Positions 16,044-25,088 of a DNA stretch of 64,000 nucleotides are shown here, piece after piece. The DNA comes from Erythrobacter tepidarius. GTDB lineage: Bacteria > Pseudomonadota > Alphaproteobacteria > Sphingomonadales > Sphingomonadaceae. Under the pieces are notes generated by a model, which was not told the DNA's origin, did not search any database, and saw nothing but the letters and a program-made list of their open reading frames with translations. The DNA is taken from contig NZ_MUYJ01000012.1 in assembly GCF_002155695.1 (NCBI RefSeq), positions 1 through 64,000 of the forward strand. The letters are read 5' to 3'. Position 1 is the stretch's first letter. Each line of letters begins with the position of its first letter. The position numbers were made by a program, and so were the translations under genes.

Positions 16044-17420
16044 TCAACGGGAGAGATATTCGTCGAGCGTCAGATGCAGCCGCCGGATGCGTGCTTCCTG
16101 ATAGTTGCCGAGCGTCTGGGCGCCCTTGCGCGAAGCCTTGGCCCCGTCGCGCTGGAGCTTCAGATTCTCAGTATCCTGATCGAGAATCTCCGCCAGCGCG
16201 AACCCGGGGACCGTGGTGTAGCTGTCTTCCACCCCGAGCCGGATCGGGACGGCAGGGGCAGGTCGCGCGCCCGAGGCGGGCAGTGGCTGGAGGACAAGGA
16301 TCTCGTGCAGGCATTCGTCCGGCCCCAGTGGGCGGAAGCGATAGCACAGGCGGATGCCGATGCCGGGGAAGAAGAAAGCGTTGGGGAACAGGAAATACTC
16401 GATCGAATCCAGCATCTCGCTGGTGGACACGTTCGACAGGTCGGTGCCGAAGGCAGCGCCGAGTTCCGCGCGCAGCAAGCGGGCGTGTTCGGCGCGGGCA
16501 GAGGCCCCCGGTGGCAGGAGGGCGGGATCGCGCCCGAGTTTGCCGAACAGCGTCGCCTCGCTTACTTCCTGCCGCAAATGCGGGCTGGGCACGCCGATCG
16601 CGTGGATGAAGCGCGAAACGTGCTTGCCGAAAATGTCGTATTGGGCGTTCGCGTCGGCGGCGGTGTAGATCGCCTGCGGGTGGGTTTCGAGCACGTGGAA
16701 GGCTTCGAGGAAGGCCTCCATCGCCATCTTCCAGTTGGCCGGCAGCACCTTTTCGGTATGCAGCGCGACATAGCGGTCGTGCATCGGCCACCGCTTGAAG
16801 TGCTCTGGCAGGACTTCGAGCTGTTCGCCGAGCGGCGGCGGGTTCTCGCCCATATTGATGAACACAAACCCGCCCCAGGTTTCGCAGGCAACCTCGTCGA
16901 GGCCGAAATTCTCGTCCTCGACATGGGGAAAGTCCCAGCGGCAGGGAATCTCGCGCAAGGTTCCGTCAAGGTTCCAGCTCATTCCGTGGAACGGGCAGCG
17001 GATGTTCGCCCGGCGCACGCCCCGCGAGCCTTCGGCGGCGAACTTCATCCCCCGGTGCGGACAGGAATTGACGAAGGCGCGGATCGCCATGTCCGTCCCG
17101 CGCACCACCAGCACCGAATGGCGGCCGACATCATAGACATAGCGATCGCCCGGATCGGGGATGTGTTCCTCGCGGCAGGCCCATTGCCACACATTGGGCC
17201 ACAGGCGCTCCATTTCGAGGTCATGGAACCTCGGATCGGTGTAGCGGGCGAAAGGCAGGTCTGCATCGCCGAGGAAGGTATAGGCCTGCGCGCGCAGCGG
17301 CTCGGGGGGATGGTCGCCGTCGGCATCGAGGATGTCCTGCATCGAAAGGCCGGGGCAACGTGCCTCTCCCGGGGCGAGCGCGGGGTCGGAGCGCGCCGTG
17401 AGATCGGGCTTGCTCGTCAT
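16044..17420 (-). CDS. Rieske aromatic-ring oxygenase, large subunit
   Basis: This 458-aa alpha subunit of a ring-hydroxylating oxygenase has the Rieske cluster ligands C120/H122 (SCPHRG) and C142/H145 (RCPFHGMSW). The mononuclear iron site shows NWKMAMEAFLEAFHVLETH, with H242 and H247. The closing Asp lies further on and was not pinned down. The ATG overlaps the SnoaL gene stop by 4 bases. It is the last gene of an SDR-SnoaL-Rieske operon, which suggests oxidation of an aromatic or steroid-like compound. No ferredoxin or reductase is encoded nearby, so electrons must come from elsewhere. The specific substrate is not predictable from sequence. Confidence 0.9.
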   Translation of the reverse strand: MTSKPDLTARSDPALAPGEARCPGLSMQDILDADGDHPPEPLRAQAYTFLGDADLPFARYTDPRFHDLEMERLWPNVWQWACREEHIPDPGDRYVYDVGRHSVLVVRGTDMAIRAFVNSCPHRGMKFAAEGSRGVRRANIRCPFHGMSWNLDGTLREIPCRWDFPHVEDENFGLDEVACETWGGFVFINMGENPPPLGEQLEVLPEHFKRWPMHDRYVALHTEKVLPANWKMAMEAFLEAFHVLETHPQAIYTAADANAQYDIFGKHVSRFIHAIGVPSPHLRQEVSEATLFGKLGRDPALLPPGASARAEHARLLRAELGAAFGTDLSNVSTSEMLDSIEYFLFPNAFFFPGIGIRLCYRFRPLGPDECLHEILVLQPLPASGARPAPAVPIRLGVEDSYTTVPGFALAEILDQDTENLKLQRDGAKASRKGAQTLGNYQEARIRRLHLTLDEYLSR

Positions 17421-17917
17421 CGCATCGCCTCGCGCTTGTAGAGCGGATCGTCGGGTTTGCGCCGGCCGAGGATGAAGGGCGCTTCGGTCAGCATCGCATC
17501 GGCGGCCGGATCGTCGCGCACCCAATCGACCAACTCGGAGCGGTAGGCTATCTTCCAAATCGCGCCCCGCCGTTCGTAGCGATCGACATAGCGCCCGGCA
17601 ACGAACAGATCGCGGGGGCTTCCGTCCTCGCCCGTGACGCGGTGGTAGGCCTGATAATAGACCTCGCCATAGGCCTCGTCAGGCCCGGTGAAGGCGATCA
17701 CATGCTGGCCGAGCATATGGTGGTTGCGCGCATGGCCTTGCAACGCCGCCATACAGAAGGCCGCGAAATCGGCCGGGTTGCCGTTGAAGATCCCGTATTC
17801 GCAGCGGGCATCGGGCCAGAACTGCGCCGCCACGAGCGCTTCGTCGAGCCGGTCGAGCCCGCGCATGTAGAGCGCGGCGAGATCGATGATCGCAAAACGA
17901 TCCAGTGCGCTGCCCAT
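17417..17917 (-). CDS. SnoaL-like/NTF2-fold protein, possible oxygenase small subunit
   Basis: This 166-aa single-domain protein has the cone-shaped NTF2/SnoaL fold: the N-terminal DRFAIIDLAALYMRGLDRLD, then NHHMLGQHVIAF and a C-terminal strand region WKIAYRSELVDW. Proteins of this fold act as small subunits of ring oxygenases or as isomerases/dehydratases in catabolic operons. Its stop overlaps the Rieske start by 4 bases, and its ATG shares one base with the SDR stop, so the three are certainly co-translated. Whether it is structural or catalytic cannot be told from sequence. Confidence 0.8.
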   Translation of the reverse strand: MGSALDRFAIIDLAALYMRGLDRLDEALVAAQFWPDARCEYGIFNGNPADFAAFCMAALQGHARNHHMLGQHVIAFTGPDEAYGEVYYQAYHRVTGEDGSPRDLFVAGRYVDRYERRGAIWKIAYRSELVDWVRDDPAADAMLTEAPFILGRRKPDDPLYKREAMR

Positions 17918-18675
17918 CAGGCGATGCTCAGACCGCCATCGACGATGAAGGGCGCGCCGGTGGCGAACTTGCTCTCGTCGCTGGCGAGATAGACCACGAG
18001 GTGAGCGATATCCTCGACCTCGCCCATGCGGCCGATCGGCTGGGCGATGGAGAAGGCAGCGCGGGTCGCCTCGGGGTCGGGGGTGCCAGCGATAACGCTC
18101 TCCACATTGGGGGTGAGGATGGTGCCGGGCTGCACCGAATTGACCCTTATCCCGTTCTTTTCGCGCGCGCAGTAGAGCGCGATGCTCTTGGTCAGTGTCA
18201 CCACCGCCGCCTTGGCCGAGTTGTAGGCGGCAAGGTCAGGCGAGGGCTTGTTGCCCGCGGCGGACGAAAAGTTGATGATCGAGCCGCCGCCGCCCTTGGC
18301 CATCAGCGGGATCGCCGCCTTGCAACCCATGAAGATCGAATCGACATCGACGGTGTAGCAACGCCGGAAATCCTCCGGCGTAATATCGGCGATCGAGCCG
18401 AACACGGTGATTGCGGCATTGTTGACCAGCACGTCGAGCCGGCCATGCTCCGCCTCGACCTCAGCGATGACTTCCTGCCAGCGCGCCCAGTCGGTCACGT
18501 CCTGGTGGATATAGCTGCAGCCCAGCTCCGCGGCGGTGGCGCGGCCTGCGGGCGCGTCAATGTCGGTTATGATAAGCTTGGCCCCTTCGGCCAACAGCGC
18601 CTTCGCGGCAGCCTTGCCCAGACCCATCGCGCCGCCTGTCAGCAGCGCCACCTTGCCAGCTACCCGACCTGCCAT
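17917..18675 (-). CDS. Short-chain dehydrogenase/reductase
   Basis: This 252-aa classical SDR that should oxidise an alcohol or diol with NAD(P) has the cofactor loop TGGAMGLG (near 14-21), the NNAAIT motif, catalytic Ser in NFSSAAG and YNSAK. An acidic residue after strand 2 (ITDID) points to NAD rather than NADP. It ends with FIVDGGLSIA, the usual C-terminus. It is the first gene of the three-gene oxygenase operon; dehydrogenation of a cis-diol made by the Rieske enzyme would fit, though that is inference. The gap of 33 bases to the MgtE gene upstream leaves little room for a separate promoter. Confidence 0.9.
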   Translation of the reverse strand: MAGRVAGKVALLTGGAMGLGKAAAKALLAEGAKLIITDIDAPAGRATAAELGCSYIHQDVTDWARWQEVIAEVEAEHGRLDVLVNNAAITVFGSIADITPEDFRRCYTVDVDSIFMGCKAAIPLMAKGGGGSIINFSSAAGNKPSPDLAAYNSAKAAVVTLTKSIALYCAREKNGIRVNSVQPGTILTPNVESVIAGTPDPEATRAAFSIAQPIGRMGEVEDIAHLVVYLASDESKFATGAPFIVDGGLSIA

Positions 18676-18708
18676 TGGCCTCTCCCTTGTTCTGTGGAGA
18701 GAGGGCTA

Positions 18709-20157
18709 TCAGCCCACCAGACCGCTGACCACTGCCAAACCTAGGAAGACAAGAAAGCCCATTGAATCGGTCGTCATGGTGACGAAGATCGAAGAGGAGA
18801 TTGCCGGGTCGGCCTTCAAGCGCTTGAGCGTGAGCGGCACCAGCACACCGGCAAAGCCCGCGATCACGATGTTGCACAGCATCGCCGCGCCGATCACCGC
18901 GCCCAGCAGCGGATTGCGGAAGAGGACCGCGACGATCGTGCCGATTACCGCCGCCACTGTCCCGCCGTTGAGCGCCGCGATCGACATCTCGCGCCGGATC
19001 GCGCGCCAGGTGTTGGCATCCGTCAACTGGTTGGTGGCTATCGCCCGCACCGTCACTGCGAGCGTCTGCGTCCCCGCATTGCCGCCTATGCCGGCGACAA
19101 TCGGCATGAGCACCGCCAGCGCCACCATGGTCGCGATCACGTCCTCGAACTGCGCGATCACGCTCGAGGCGACCGAGGCGGTGAGGAGGTTCGCCAGGAG
19201 CCAGCGCACGCGTGCCTTGTAGCTATCGACGATCGGTTCGTTGATGTCGCCATCGCCCGCACCGGACAGCAGCAGCGCGTCCTCGCCCGCCTCTTCGGAG
19301 ATGATGTGGACGATATCGTCGACCGTCATCTGCCCGACCAGCCGCCCGCTCTCGTCCACCACAGCTGCCGAGATCAGCGCGTATTTCTGGAACATCAGCG
19401 CGACTTCTTCCTGATCCATTGTCACCGGGATCAGGGTCTGATCGCGTTTCATCACGTCGGTGAGGCGCACCGAGCGCGGGGTCGTGAGCAGCCAGGAAAG
19501 CGCGCAGGTGCCGACCGGGTGGTGGCGCTCGTCGATCACGAAGACCTCGAAGAAGTCGTGTTCGATATCGCCGTTCTCGCGCAGGTAATCGATCAGGTCG
19601 CCCACGGTCATGTGCTCGGGCACCGCCACGAAGTGACGGCTCATCAGGCGCCCGGCGGTCTCTTCGGGATAGGCGAGCGCGCTTGCCACTGCTTCGCGCG
19701 TTTCCGGCCCGAGTTCGGCGATCACCGCGGCCTGATCGGCTTCGTCGAGGTCCTCGATCAGCTGCACCGCATCGTCGGTGTCGAGCTGTTCGGCGATGGT
19801 CGCGACCGCCTGCGCGGGCAGGGCCTCCATCAGATCTTCGCGGACGTAATCGTTGAGTTCCGCGATCACGTCGCCGGTCATCAGGTCGCTGATCGCGCGC
19901 ACCAGCGCGGCGCGCTCCGAACGGCCTAGCAGCTCGATCAGGTCGGCGATGTCGGCGGCATGGAGCGGCTCGACCAGATCATAGACCGCGCCCTTGTCAC
20001 CCGCCTCCAGCGCCGACTGGACAGCGCCGACATATTCAGCCTTGAGCCGGTTCTCCTCGTCATGGCGCTCATCGTCAACGCGGTCGTCGGGACGCACCTC
20101 GAGCTCGGCGAGCTCGCCCGCGGGAATCTCATCGTCGAGGATGCGCTTGTCGGCCAT
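18709..20157 (-). CDS. mgtE: Magnesium transporter MgtE
   Basis: This 482-aa inner-membrane Mg2+ channel has the cytosolic N-domain of helical repeats (about 40-155, HAADIADLIELLGRSERAAL), two CBS domains (about 160-285, TVGDLIDYLRENG and DVMKRDQTLIPV), the plug helix, and five membrane segments from about 315 on (ATMVALAVLMPIVAGIGGNA). The conserved GGNAGTQ motif near 355 lines the pore. Known MgtE proteins close when Mg2+ binds between the N and CBS domains. Length and order are normal. It lies on the minus strand, divergent from cyclophilin, and may be the promoter-proximal gene for the oxygenase operon downstream. Confidence 0.95.
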   Translation of the reverse strand: MADKRILDDEIPAGELAELEVRPDDRVDDERHDEENRLKAEYVGAVQSALEAGDKGAVYDLVEPLHAADIADLIELLGRSERAALVRAISDLMTGDVIAELNDYVREDLMEALPAQAVATIAEQLDTDDAVQLIEDLDEADQAAVIAELGPETREAVASALAYPEETAGRLMSRHFVAVPEHMTVGDLIDYLRENGDIEHDFFEVFVIDERHHPVGTCALSWLLTTPRSVRLTDVMKRDQTLIPVTMDQEEVALMFQKYALISAAVVDESGRLVGQMTVDDIVHIISEEAGEDALLLSGAGDGDINEPIVDSYKARVRWLLANLLTASVASSVIAQFEDVIATMVALAVLMPIVAGIGGNAGTQTLAVTVRAIATNQLTDANTWRAIRREMSIAALNGGTVAAVIGTIVAVLFRNPLLGAVIGAAMLCNIVIAGFAGVLVPLTLKRLKADPAISSSIFVTMTTDSMGFLVFLGLAVVSGLVG

Positions 20158-20261
20158 GAGGGCGGTTTAGGCGGGGGTGGATGAAAAGCAAGGCTGGAGG
20201 GTGACAGGCGTGGATTGTGTGCGTATGGCCACGGGCAAATCGACCCAGGAGAACCGCGAAA

Positions 20262-20723
20262 ATGGCCGAGACTCTCACCTTCACCCTCGACAACGGCACC
20301 GGGGAGACCGGCGATGTCGTCATCCGCTTGCGCCCCGATCTTGCCCCCGGCCACGTCGCGCGTATCACCGAGCTGGCGCAGGAAGGCTTCTATGACGGGG
20401 TGATCTTCCACCGCGTGATCGCCGGCTTCATGGCACAGGGCGGCGATCCGACCGGCACCGGCATGGGCGGCAGCGACAAGCCCGATCTGCCGGCCGAATT
20501 CAACGACGAGCCGCACGTCGAAGGCGTGTGCTCGATGGCCCGTGCGCAGAACCCCAACAGCGCCAATTCGCAGTTCTTCATCTGCCTTGATGATGCGCGC
20601 TTCCTCGACAGGCAGTACACCGTGTGGGGCCAGGTCATCAGCGGGATGGAGCACGTCCACGCCATCCCCAAGGGCGAACCGCCGCGCAGCCCCGGCAAGA
20701 TCGTCAAGGCGACGGTGGCCTGA
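20262..20723 (+). CDS. Peptidyl-prolyl cis-trans isomerase (cyclophilin)
   Basis: This 153-aa cytoplasmic cyclophilin catalyses proline isomerisation in folding proteins. It has the family signature FHRVIAGFMAQGGDPTGTG (catalytic Arg), then FNDEPHVEGVCSMARA, NSANSQFFI and the closing VWGQVISGMEHV. There is no signal peptide, so it is the PpiB type. The ATG is preceded by AGGAG at 20248-20252. A longer frame starting at 20217 is unsupported. A strong terminator follows the stop, separating it from miaB. Confidence 0.93.
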   Translation: MAETLTFTLDNGTGETGDVVIRLRPDLAPGHVARITELAQEGFYDGVIFHRVIAGFMAQGGDPTGTGMGGSDKPDLPAEFNDEPHVEGVCSMARAQNPNSANSQFFICLDDARFLDRQYTVWGQVISGMEHVHAIPKGEPPRSPGKIVKATVA

Positions 20724-20751
20724 GCCTTTGCGGCACTGTCTGGATCAGGTA

Positions 20752-20775
20752 GGGGCGGCTTCGGTCGCCCCTTTT
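20752..20775 (+). terminator. Rho-independent terminator after cyclophilin
   Basis: The stem GGGGCGGC / GTCGCCCC (one G-U pair) closes a TTCG tetraloop and is followed directly by TTTT. It begins 28 bases after the cyclophilin stop and ends about 40 bases before miaB, so miaB needs its own promoter or read-through. Confidence 0.8.
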
Positions 20776-20816
20776 CGTTGAACCGCCTGCCCATCGGCGC
20801 TAAAGGCGCGGCCTCC

Positions 20817-22160
20817 ATGAAACCCATCTCCGCCCCCAAGACCTACCGGGTCAAGAGCTTCGGCTGTCAGATGAACGTCTATGACGGCGAGCGCATGGGC
20901 GAGCTGTTGGCCGAGCGCGGCATCACGCCTGCGCCCGAGGGGGAGGAGGCCGATCTCGTCATTCTCAACACCTGCCACATCCGCGAAAAGGCCGCCGAAA
21001 AGGTCTATTCGGACATCGGCCGGCTGGTCGCGGCGGGCAAGGAGAACGGCAAGGCCCCGTTGATCGCGGTCGCGGGCTGCGTCGCGCAGGCCGAGGGCGA
21101 GGAGATCATGGCGCGTGCGCCGGCGGTTTCCATCGTGGTCGGCCCGCAGGCCTATCACCGCCTGCCCGAGATGCTCGACAAGGCCACCAAGGGCGAGCGT
21201 GCGACCGATACCGACATGCCCGCGATCGCCAAGTTCGACGCGCTCCCGGCGCGGCGCAAGCGCGGCCCGAGCGCCTTCCTCACCGTGCAGGAAGGCTGCG
21301 ACAAGTTCTGCACCTATTGCGTGGTGCCCTATACCCGCGGCGCGGAAATCTCCCGGCCTTGGCGCCATCTGCTGGATGAGGCGCAGAAACTGGTCGAAGC
21401 GGGGGCGAAGGAGATCACGCTGCTCGGCCAGAATGTGAACGCGTGGCGCGGTGAGGACGACAAGGGGCGGCCCGTGGGGCTGGGCGGGCTGATCCGGCGG
21501 CTGGCGGGGATCGATGGCCTTTTGCGCATTCGCTACACCACCAGCCACCCCAACGACATGGACGATGACCTGATCGCCGCGCATGGTGAGGTCGCCAAGC
21601 TGATGCCCTATCTGCACCTCCCCGTGCAGAGCGGCAGCGACCGGGTGCTGAAGGCGATGAACCGCCAGCACACCGCGGAGAGCTACCTCAGGCTGATCGA
21701 GCGTTTCCGCGCCGCACGGCCCGACATTGCGCTTTCGGGCGATTTCATCGTCGGCTTTCCGGGCGAGACGGAGGCCGAGTTTCAGGACACGCTGAACATC
21801 GTCGACCAAGTCCGCTACGCCGCCTGCTTCAGCTTCAAATATTCCCCGCGCCCCGGCACCCCGGCGGCGAAGATGGACGGCCAGATCGCGCCCGAAGTGA
21901 TGGACGAGCGCCTCCAGCGTCTCCAGCAGCGCATCGGCGCGCACCAATATGCTTTCAATCAGGCGAGTGTCGGAAAGCGGTGCGAAGTGCTGGTCGAACG
22001 CCCCGGTCGGCACGCGGGTCAATGGCTCGGCAAGTCGCCCTGGCTCCAGAGCGTCTGGTTCGAGTCTGCCGCCGCGATCGGCGAAATGGTCGAGGTGGAA
22101 CTGGCCGAGGCCGGGCCGAATTCCTTGAAGGGGCTGGCGCGCCAAACCGTTTCGGTTTGA
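20817..22160 (+). CDS. miaB: tRNA methylthiotransferase MiaB
   Basis: This radical-SAM enzyme adds a methylthio group to N6-isopentenyl-A37 of tRNAs (447 aa). The N-terminal UPF0004 domain ([31 protein letters not shown]) supplies three cysteines for the auxiliary cluster. The radical-SAM motif CDKFCTYC follows near residue 160. The C-terminal TRAM domain starts around 375 (GKRCEVLVE). The chosen ATG gives the standard N-terminus; an in-frame TTG 13 codons earlier adds no homologous sequence. It is followed by phoH on the same strand, the common alphaproteobacterial order. Confidence 0.96.
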   Translation: MKPISAPKTYRVKSFGCQMNVYDGERMGELLAERGITPAPEGEEADLVILNTCHIREKAAEKVYSDIGRLVAAGKENGKAPLIAVAGCVAQAEGEEIMARAPAVSIVVGPQAYHRLPEMLDKATKGERATDTDMPAIAKFDALPARRKRGPSAFLTVQEGCDKFCTYCVVPYTRGAEISRPWRHLLDEAQKLVEAGAKEITLLGQNVNAWRGEDDKGRPVGLGGLIRRLAGIDGLLRIRYTTSHPNDMDDDLIAAHGEVAKLMPYLHLPVQSGSDRVLKAMNRQHTAESYLRLIERFRAARPDIALSGDFIVGFPGETEAEFQDTLNIVDQVRYAACFSFKYSPRPGTPAAKMDGQIAPEVMDERLQRLQQRIGAHQYAFNQASVGKRCEVLVERPGRHAGQWLGKSPWLQSVWFESAAAIGEMVEVELAEAGPNSLKGLARQTVSV

Positions 22161-22269
22161 CGACTTTCCACCGCCATGTTGCGGCGGCGCGCTTGCTTTG
22201 CCCCCGTGTGTGCTTACCTTCCCGAATCGAGGGCAGGGGATTGCCCCCAGCCCGCCAGCAAAGGAAGCT

Positions 22270-23304
22270 ATGGGCCGACGACCCTCACGCGCCGCCGATC
22301 CGGCTCTTTCGCCCGATCCGCGCGGCATTCCCGCTCCCCGGCGTGCCCGGGTGGAGCTGACCTTCGAGAACCAGTCGCTGCTCGGCCCGCTGTTCGGCCA
22401 GTTCGACGCCAATCTGGTGCAGGTCGAAAACCGGCTCGGGGTCTATATCCAAGCGCGCGGGCATCAGGTGGTGATCGAAGGGCCGGAGGACGATGTCGCC
22501 CGCGCCCGCGACACCCTAAGGGCGATGTATGACCGTCTCGCGCGCGGCGAATATCTCGACAGCGGGGCGATCGAGGCGCTGATCGCCATGTCCTCCGAAC
22601 CGACGCTCGAAGGGATCATTTCGGGCGAGGAGGGCACGCCCCCGATCATGATCCGCACGCGCAAGAAGACCATCGTTCCGCGCTCGGCAACCCAGATCGA
22701 ATACATGAAGGCGCTGGCCCGCGAGGACATCATCTTCGCGCTTGGCCCGGCGGGCACCGGCAAGACCTATATCGCGGTGGCCCAGGCGGTGAGCCAGCTC
22801 ATCACCGGCAGCGTCCAACGCCTTATCCTCTCGCGCCCCGCGGTGGAGGCGGGGGAGAAGCTGGGCTTCCTGCCCGGCGACATGAAGGAGAAGGTCGATC
22901 CCTATCTCCGCCCGCTCTACGATGCGCTCAACGATTGCATGCCCCCCGAACAGGTCGAGCGGCGGCTTGCCAATGGCGAGATCGAGATCGCGCCGATCGC
23001 CTTCATGCGCGGACGCACGCTGGCGGACAGCTTCATCATCCTCGACGAGGCGCAGAACACCACGCGCGAGCAGATGAAGATGTTCCTCACCCGCTTCGGC
23101 CAGAACAGCCGGATGGTGATCTGCGGCGATCCGAAGCAGGTCGACATCCCCGGCGGCCCGTCGATGAGCGGGCTCAACGATGCGGTGCAGCGGCTCGAAG
23201 GGGTGGAAGGCTTCGGCACGATCCGCTTCACTGCCGCCGACGTGGTGCGCCACCCGATCGTCGCAAGAATCGTGGAAGCCTATGAGGGCAAGGACGGTGG
23301 GTAG
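22270..23304 (+). CDS. PhoH-like ATPase
   Basis: This 344-aa cytoplasmic PhoH family P-loop protein is linked to RNA metabolism with YbeY. The first 120 residues include a KH-like fold (LTFENQSLLGPLFGQFDANL). The ATPase core has Walker A LGPAGTGKTY and Walker B FIILDEAQN, followed by the conserved VICGDPKQVDIP. The start is the ATG after AAGGAAG at 22261. An earlier frame start at 22198 has no binding site. It normally sits directly before ybeY; here about 4.7 kb of other genes lie between them. Confidence 0.93.
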   Translation: MGRRPSRAADPALSPDPRGIPAPRRARVELTFENQSLLGPLFGQFDANLVQVENRLGVYIQARGHQVVIEGPEDDVARARDTLRAMYDRLARGEYLDSGAIEALIAMSSEPTLEGIISGEEGTPPIMIRTRKKTIVPRSATQIEYMKALAREDIIFALGPAGTGKTYIAVAQAVSQLITGSVQRLILSRPAVEAGEKLGFLPGDMKEKVDPYLRPLYDALNDCMPPEQVERRLANGEIEIAPIAFMRGRTLADSFIILDEAQNTTREQMKMFLTRFGQNSRMVICGDPKQVDIPGGPSMSGLNDAVQRLEGVEGFGTIRFTAADVVRHPIVARIVEAYEGKDGG

Positions 23305-23310
23305 GGCGGG

Positions 23311-24879
23311 CTAGAGCACGCCCCAATCGACCAACGCATCGTTGCGGAACAGCGGTTCGACGAGCGGGTCGAGCAGCCGCCTGCGCATCTTGCGCCATGC
23401 GGCAAGCGGACTGTCCGGCTGGCCACCGCCAAATTCGCGCGCTACCCAGCCGGGATTGCCGGGGGTGAACTTGCCCCAGTGCTGGCAATAGCCAATTCCC
23501 GCCGCATCGAGCGCGGCGCAGCTATCGGCGGCGGCCTTGTGGGTCAGCGGCGAGGGGATCAGCCCGTGCAGGTCCATCGCCACGCTCCGCCGGTAGCGGG
23601 TGTAGCCCATCAGGCCGGCGCTGCCCTCGACGAAGCGCAGGGTGTAGACCATGTGGCGCAGGCGATGTTCGGCGGGAAGCTGCTGCAACTGCTGCTGGAG
23701 GTGGCTGCTCATCGCGGTGATCGCATCGCTGATGCGGTTCTGATCGATGGCGAGCGCGGCATCATAGATGATCGTGTGCGTGCGCGGATCCGGCCCGCCC
23801 GAATGGAGCGCACCCCAGGATTGCAGCTGCGGCGGATCCGCCGCAATCTCGCGGAAACTCGCCGCGTAGGCGGCGTAGAGATCGGGCGGGATCGGGGGCG
23901 CGAGCGATTTTCCGCTGGATGGCTCGATCAGGTCATGGACCTGCCGCAAGTGCGCGCAATCGGTGATCGACCTGCGCGGCGCGGTGGCTGCCTCGTGGCG
24001 GAAAATGAAGCTGTGCAGCGCCGGGGTGCCCCAGGGATCATAGGGGTCGATCTGAACCTCGTAATAGATCGGATTGCCCGGCAGGCCTAAGCCGCGCGCG
24101 ATCGCGTCATAATCGCCGCGTTCGACCTCGGCGAGCCAAGCCGGATCGACAATCCGCTTGCAGCGCACGGGGTAGAACAGATGCTTGTCGACCAGCTCGA
24201 ACAGCACCCCGTTGACGATACCCAAAGCGCCGAGGTGGACCAGCGCAGCGGCGAATGCCGTGGAGTCCCTGATCACCTCGTCGGCAAAACGCAGCGCCGC
24301 CGCGTCCGACAGGGCCGGGCAGGAAGGATCCTCGATCCACACGCTGCGGGCGGGGCCGGTGACGAGATGGATGCCGCGGATCTGGTTCTGGAAGCCCCCT
24401 TGGCCGAGCGTCGAGCCATTGACCCCGGTGGCCATCGCGCCCGCCACCGACTGCCCGAGATAAGAGCCGCAGATCGCGATCGAGCGGTCACGCGCCTCGG
24501 CCCACCCGACCAGCCGCGCCAGCCGGCAGCCTCCGCCGACATAGGCGAGGTGGCTCGCATCGAGCCGGCTGGCGCGATGCAGATCACCGGCCGGCACGGC
24601 ATGAAGCGCGTCCAGCTCGTCAGTCGCCAGCTGTAGATCGGCATTTCCGATCAGCGCCGACCAGCTCCACGCCGCCCCCAGCACCCCGGCGCGCGCCTGA
24701 TGGGCGAGCGCGGTGGCGATATGCGCCTGCATCACCGGAGCGGAGCGCGCGAAGGCCTCTGCGCCGGATGCTGCCGTCTGGCCCCCGCGCCGGTAGGTTG
24801 CCTGCCGGCCGACCGTCAGCTTGCGGTTCTTGTGAAAGTTCGTCCACGCGACATTGGTCGCAATCTCAATGTGGCCCAC
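23311..24879 (-). CDS. FAD-linked (PCMH-type) oxidoreductase
   Basis: This 522-aa flavoprotein of the vanillyl-alcohol-oxidase/sugar-lactone-oxidase kind has the N-terminal TNVAWTNFHKN, an FAD-binding loop around ICGSYLGQSVAGAMATGVNG, and a substrate domain ending near GYCQHWGKF. The typical HWGK signature near the C-terminus is seen in D-arabinono- and gulonolactone oxidases. The substrate is unknown. The proposed start is a GTG at 24879 downstream of AGGGGA; a TTG 7 codons earlier is the alternative. It converges with phoH (6-base gap) and is divergent from the patatin gene, so it belongs to the accessory block between phoH and ybeY. Confidence 0.8.
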   Translation of the reverse strand: MGHIEIATNVAWTNFHKNRKLTVGRQATYRRGGQTAASGAEAFARSAPVMQAHIATALAHQARAGVLGAAWSWSALIGNADLQLATDELDALHAVPAGDLHRASRLDASHLAYVGGGCRLARLVGWAEARDRSIAICGSYLGQSVAGAMATGVNGSTLGQGGFQNQIRGIHLVTGPARSVWIEDPSCPALSDAAALRFADEVIRDSTAFAAALVHLGALGIVNGVLFELVDKHLFYPVRCKRIVDPAWLAEVERGDYDAIARGLGLPGNPIYYEVQIDPYDPWGTPALHSFIFRHEAATAPRRSITDCAHLRQVHDLIEPSSGKSLAPPIPPDLYAAYAASFREIAADPPQLQSWGALHSGGPDPRTHTIIYDAALAIDQNRISDAITAMSSHLQQQLQQLPAEHRLRHMVYTLRFVEGSAGLMGYTRYRRSVAMDLHGLIPSPLTHKAAADSCAALDAAGIGYCQHWGKFTPGNPGWVAREFGGGQPDSPLAAWRKMRRRLLDPLVEPLFRNDALVDWGVL

Positions 24880-25011
24880 TCTTGTGTTTTTCCCCTGCAA
24901 GGCCCCGCACAGAGCCGGTTCTGCCTTACCGGATCAAGAGGCCGTAGCGAGAACCTGTCGCGTTTCGGGAAATTATTCGCAGGATCGGAGGCTGCCCGAG
25001 GCCGAGCTTGG

Positions 25012-25040
25012 CTGACAATCGGGATTGCGGTGCCTAGACT
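25012..25040 (+). promoter_or_regulatory. Candidate sigma-70 promoter for the patatin gene
   Basis: CTGACA and TAGACT are separated by 17 bases, 48 bases before the proposed start of the patatin lipoprotein. Both hexamers have one or two departures from consensus. It sits in the divergent intergenic region with the FAD oxidoreductase gene. Confidence 0.45.
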
Positions 25041-25088
25041 TTCGGCAGGGTGCGCGGCGCGCGGCGTGATTGGGGGGTAATCAAGGGC

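Noticed and set aside
20745..22412. A 555-codon minus-strand frame opposite miaB
   Set aside because: Its translation has no motif, and miaB on the plus strand is unmistakable.
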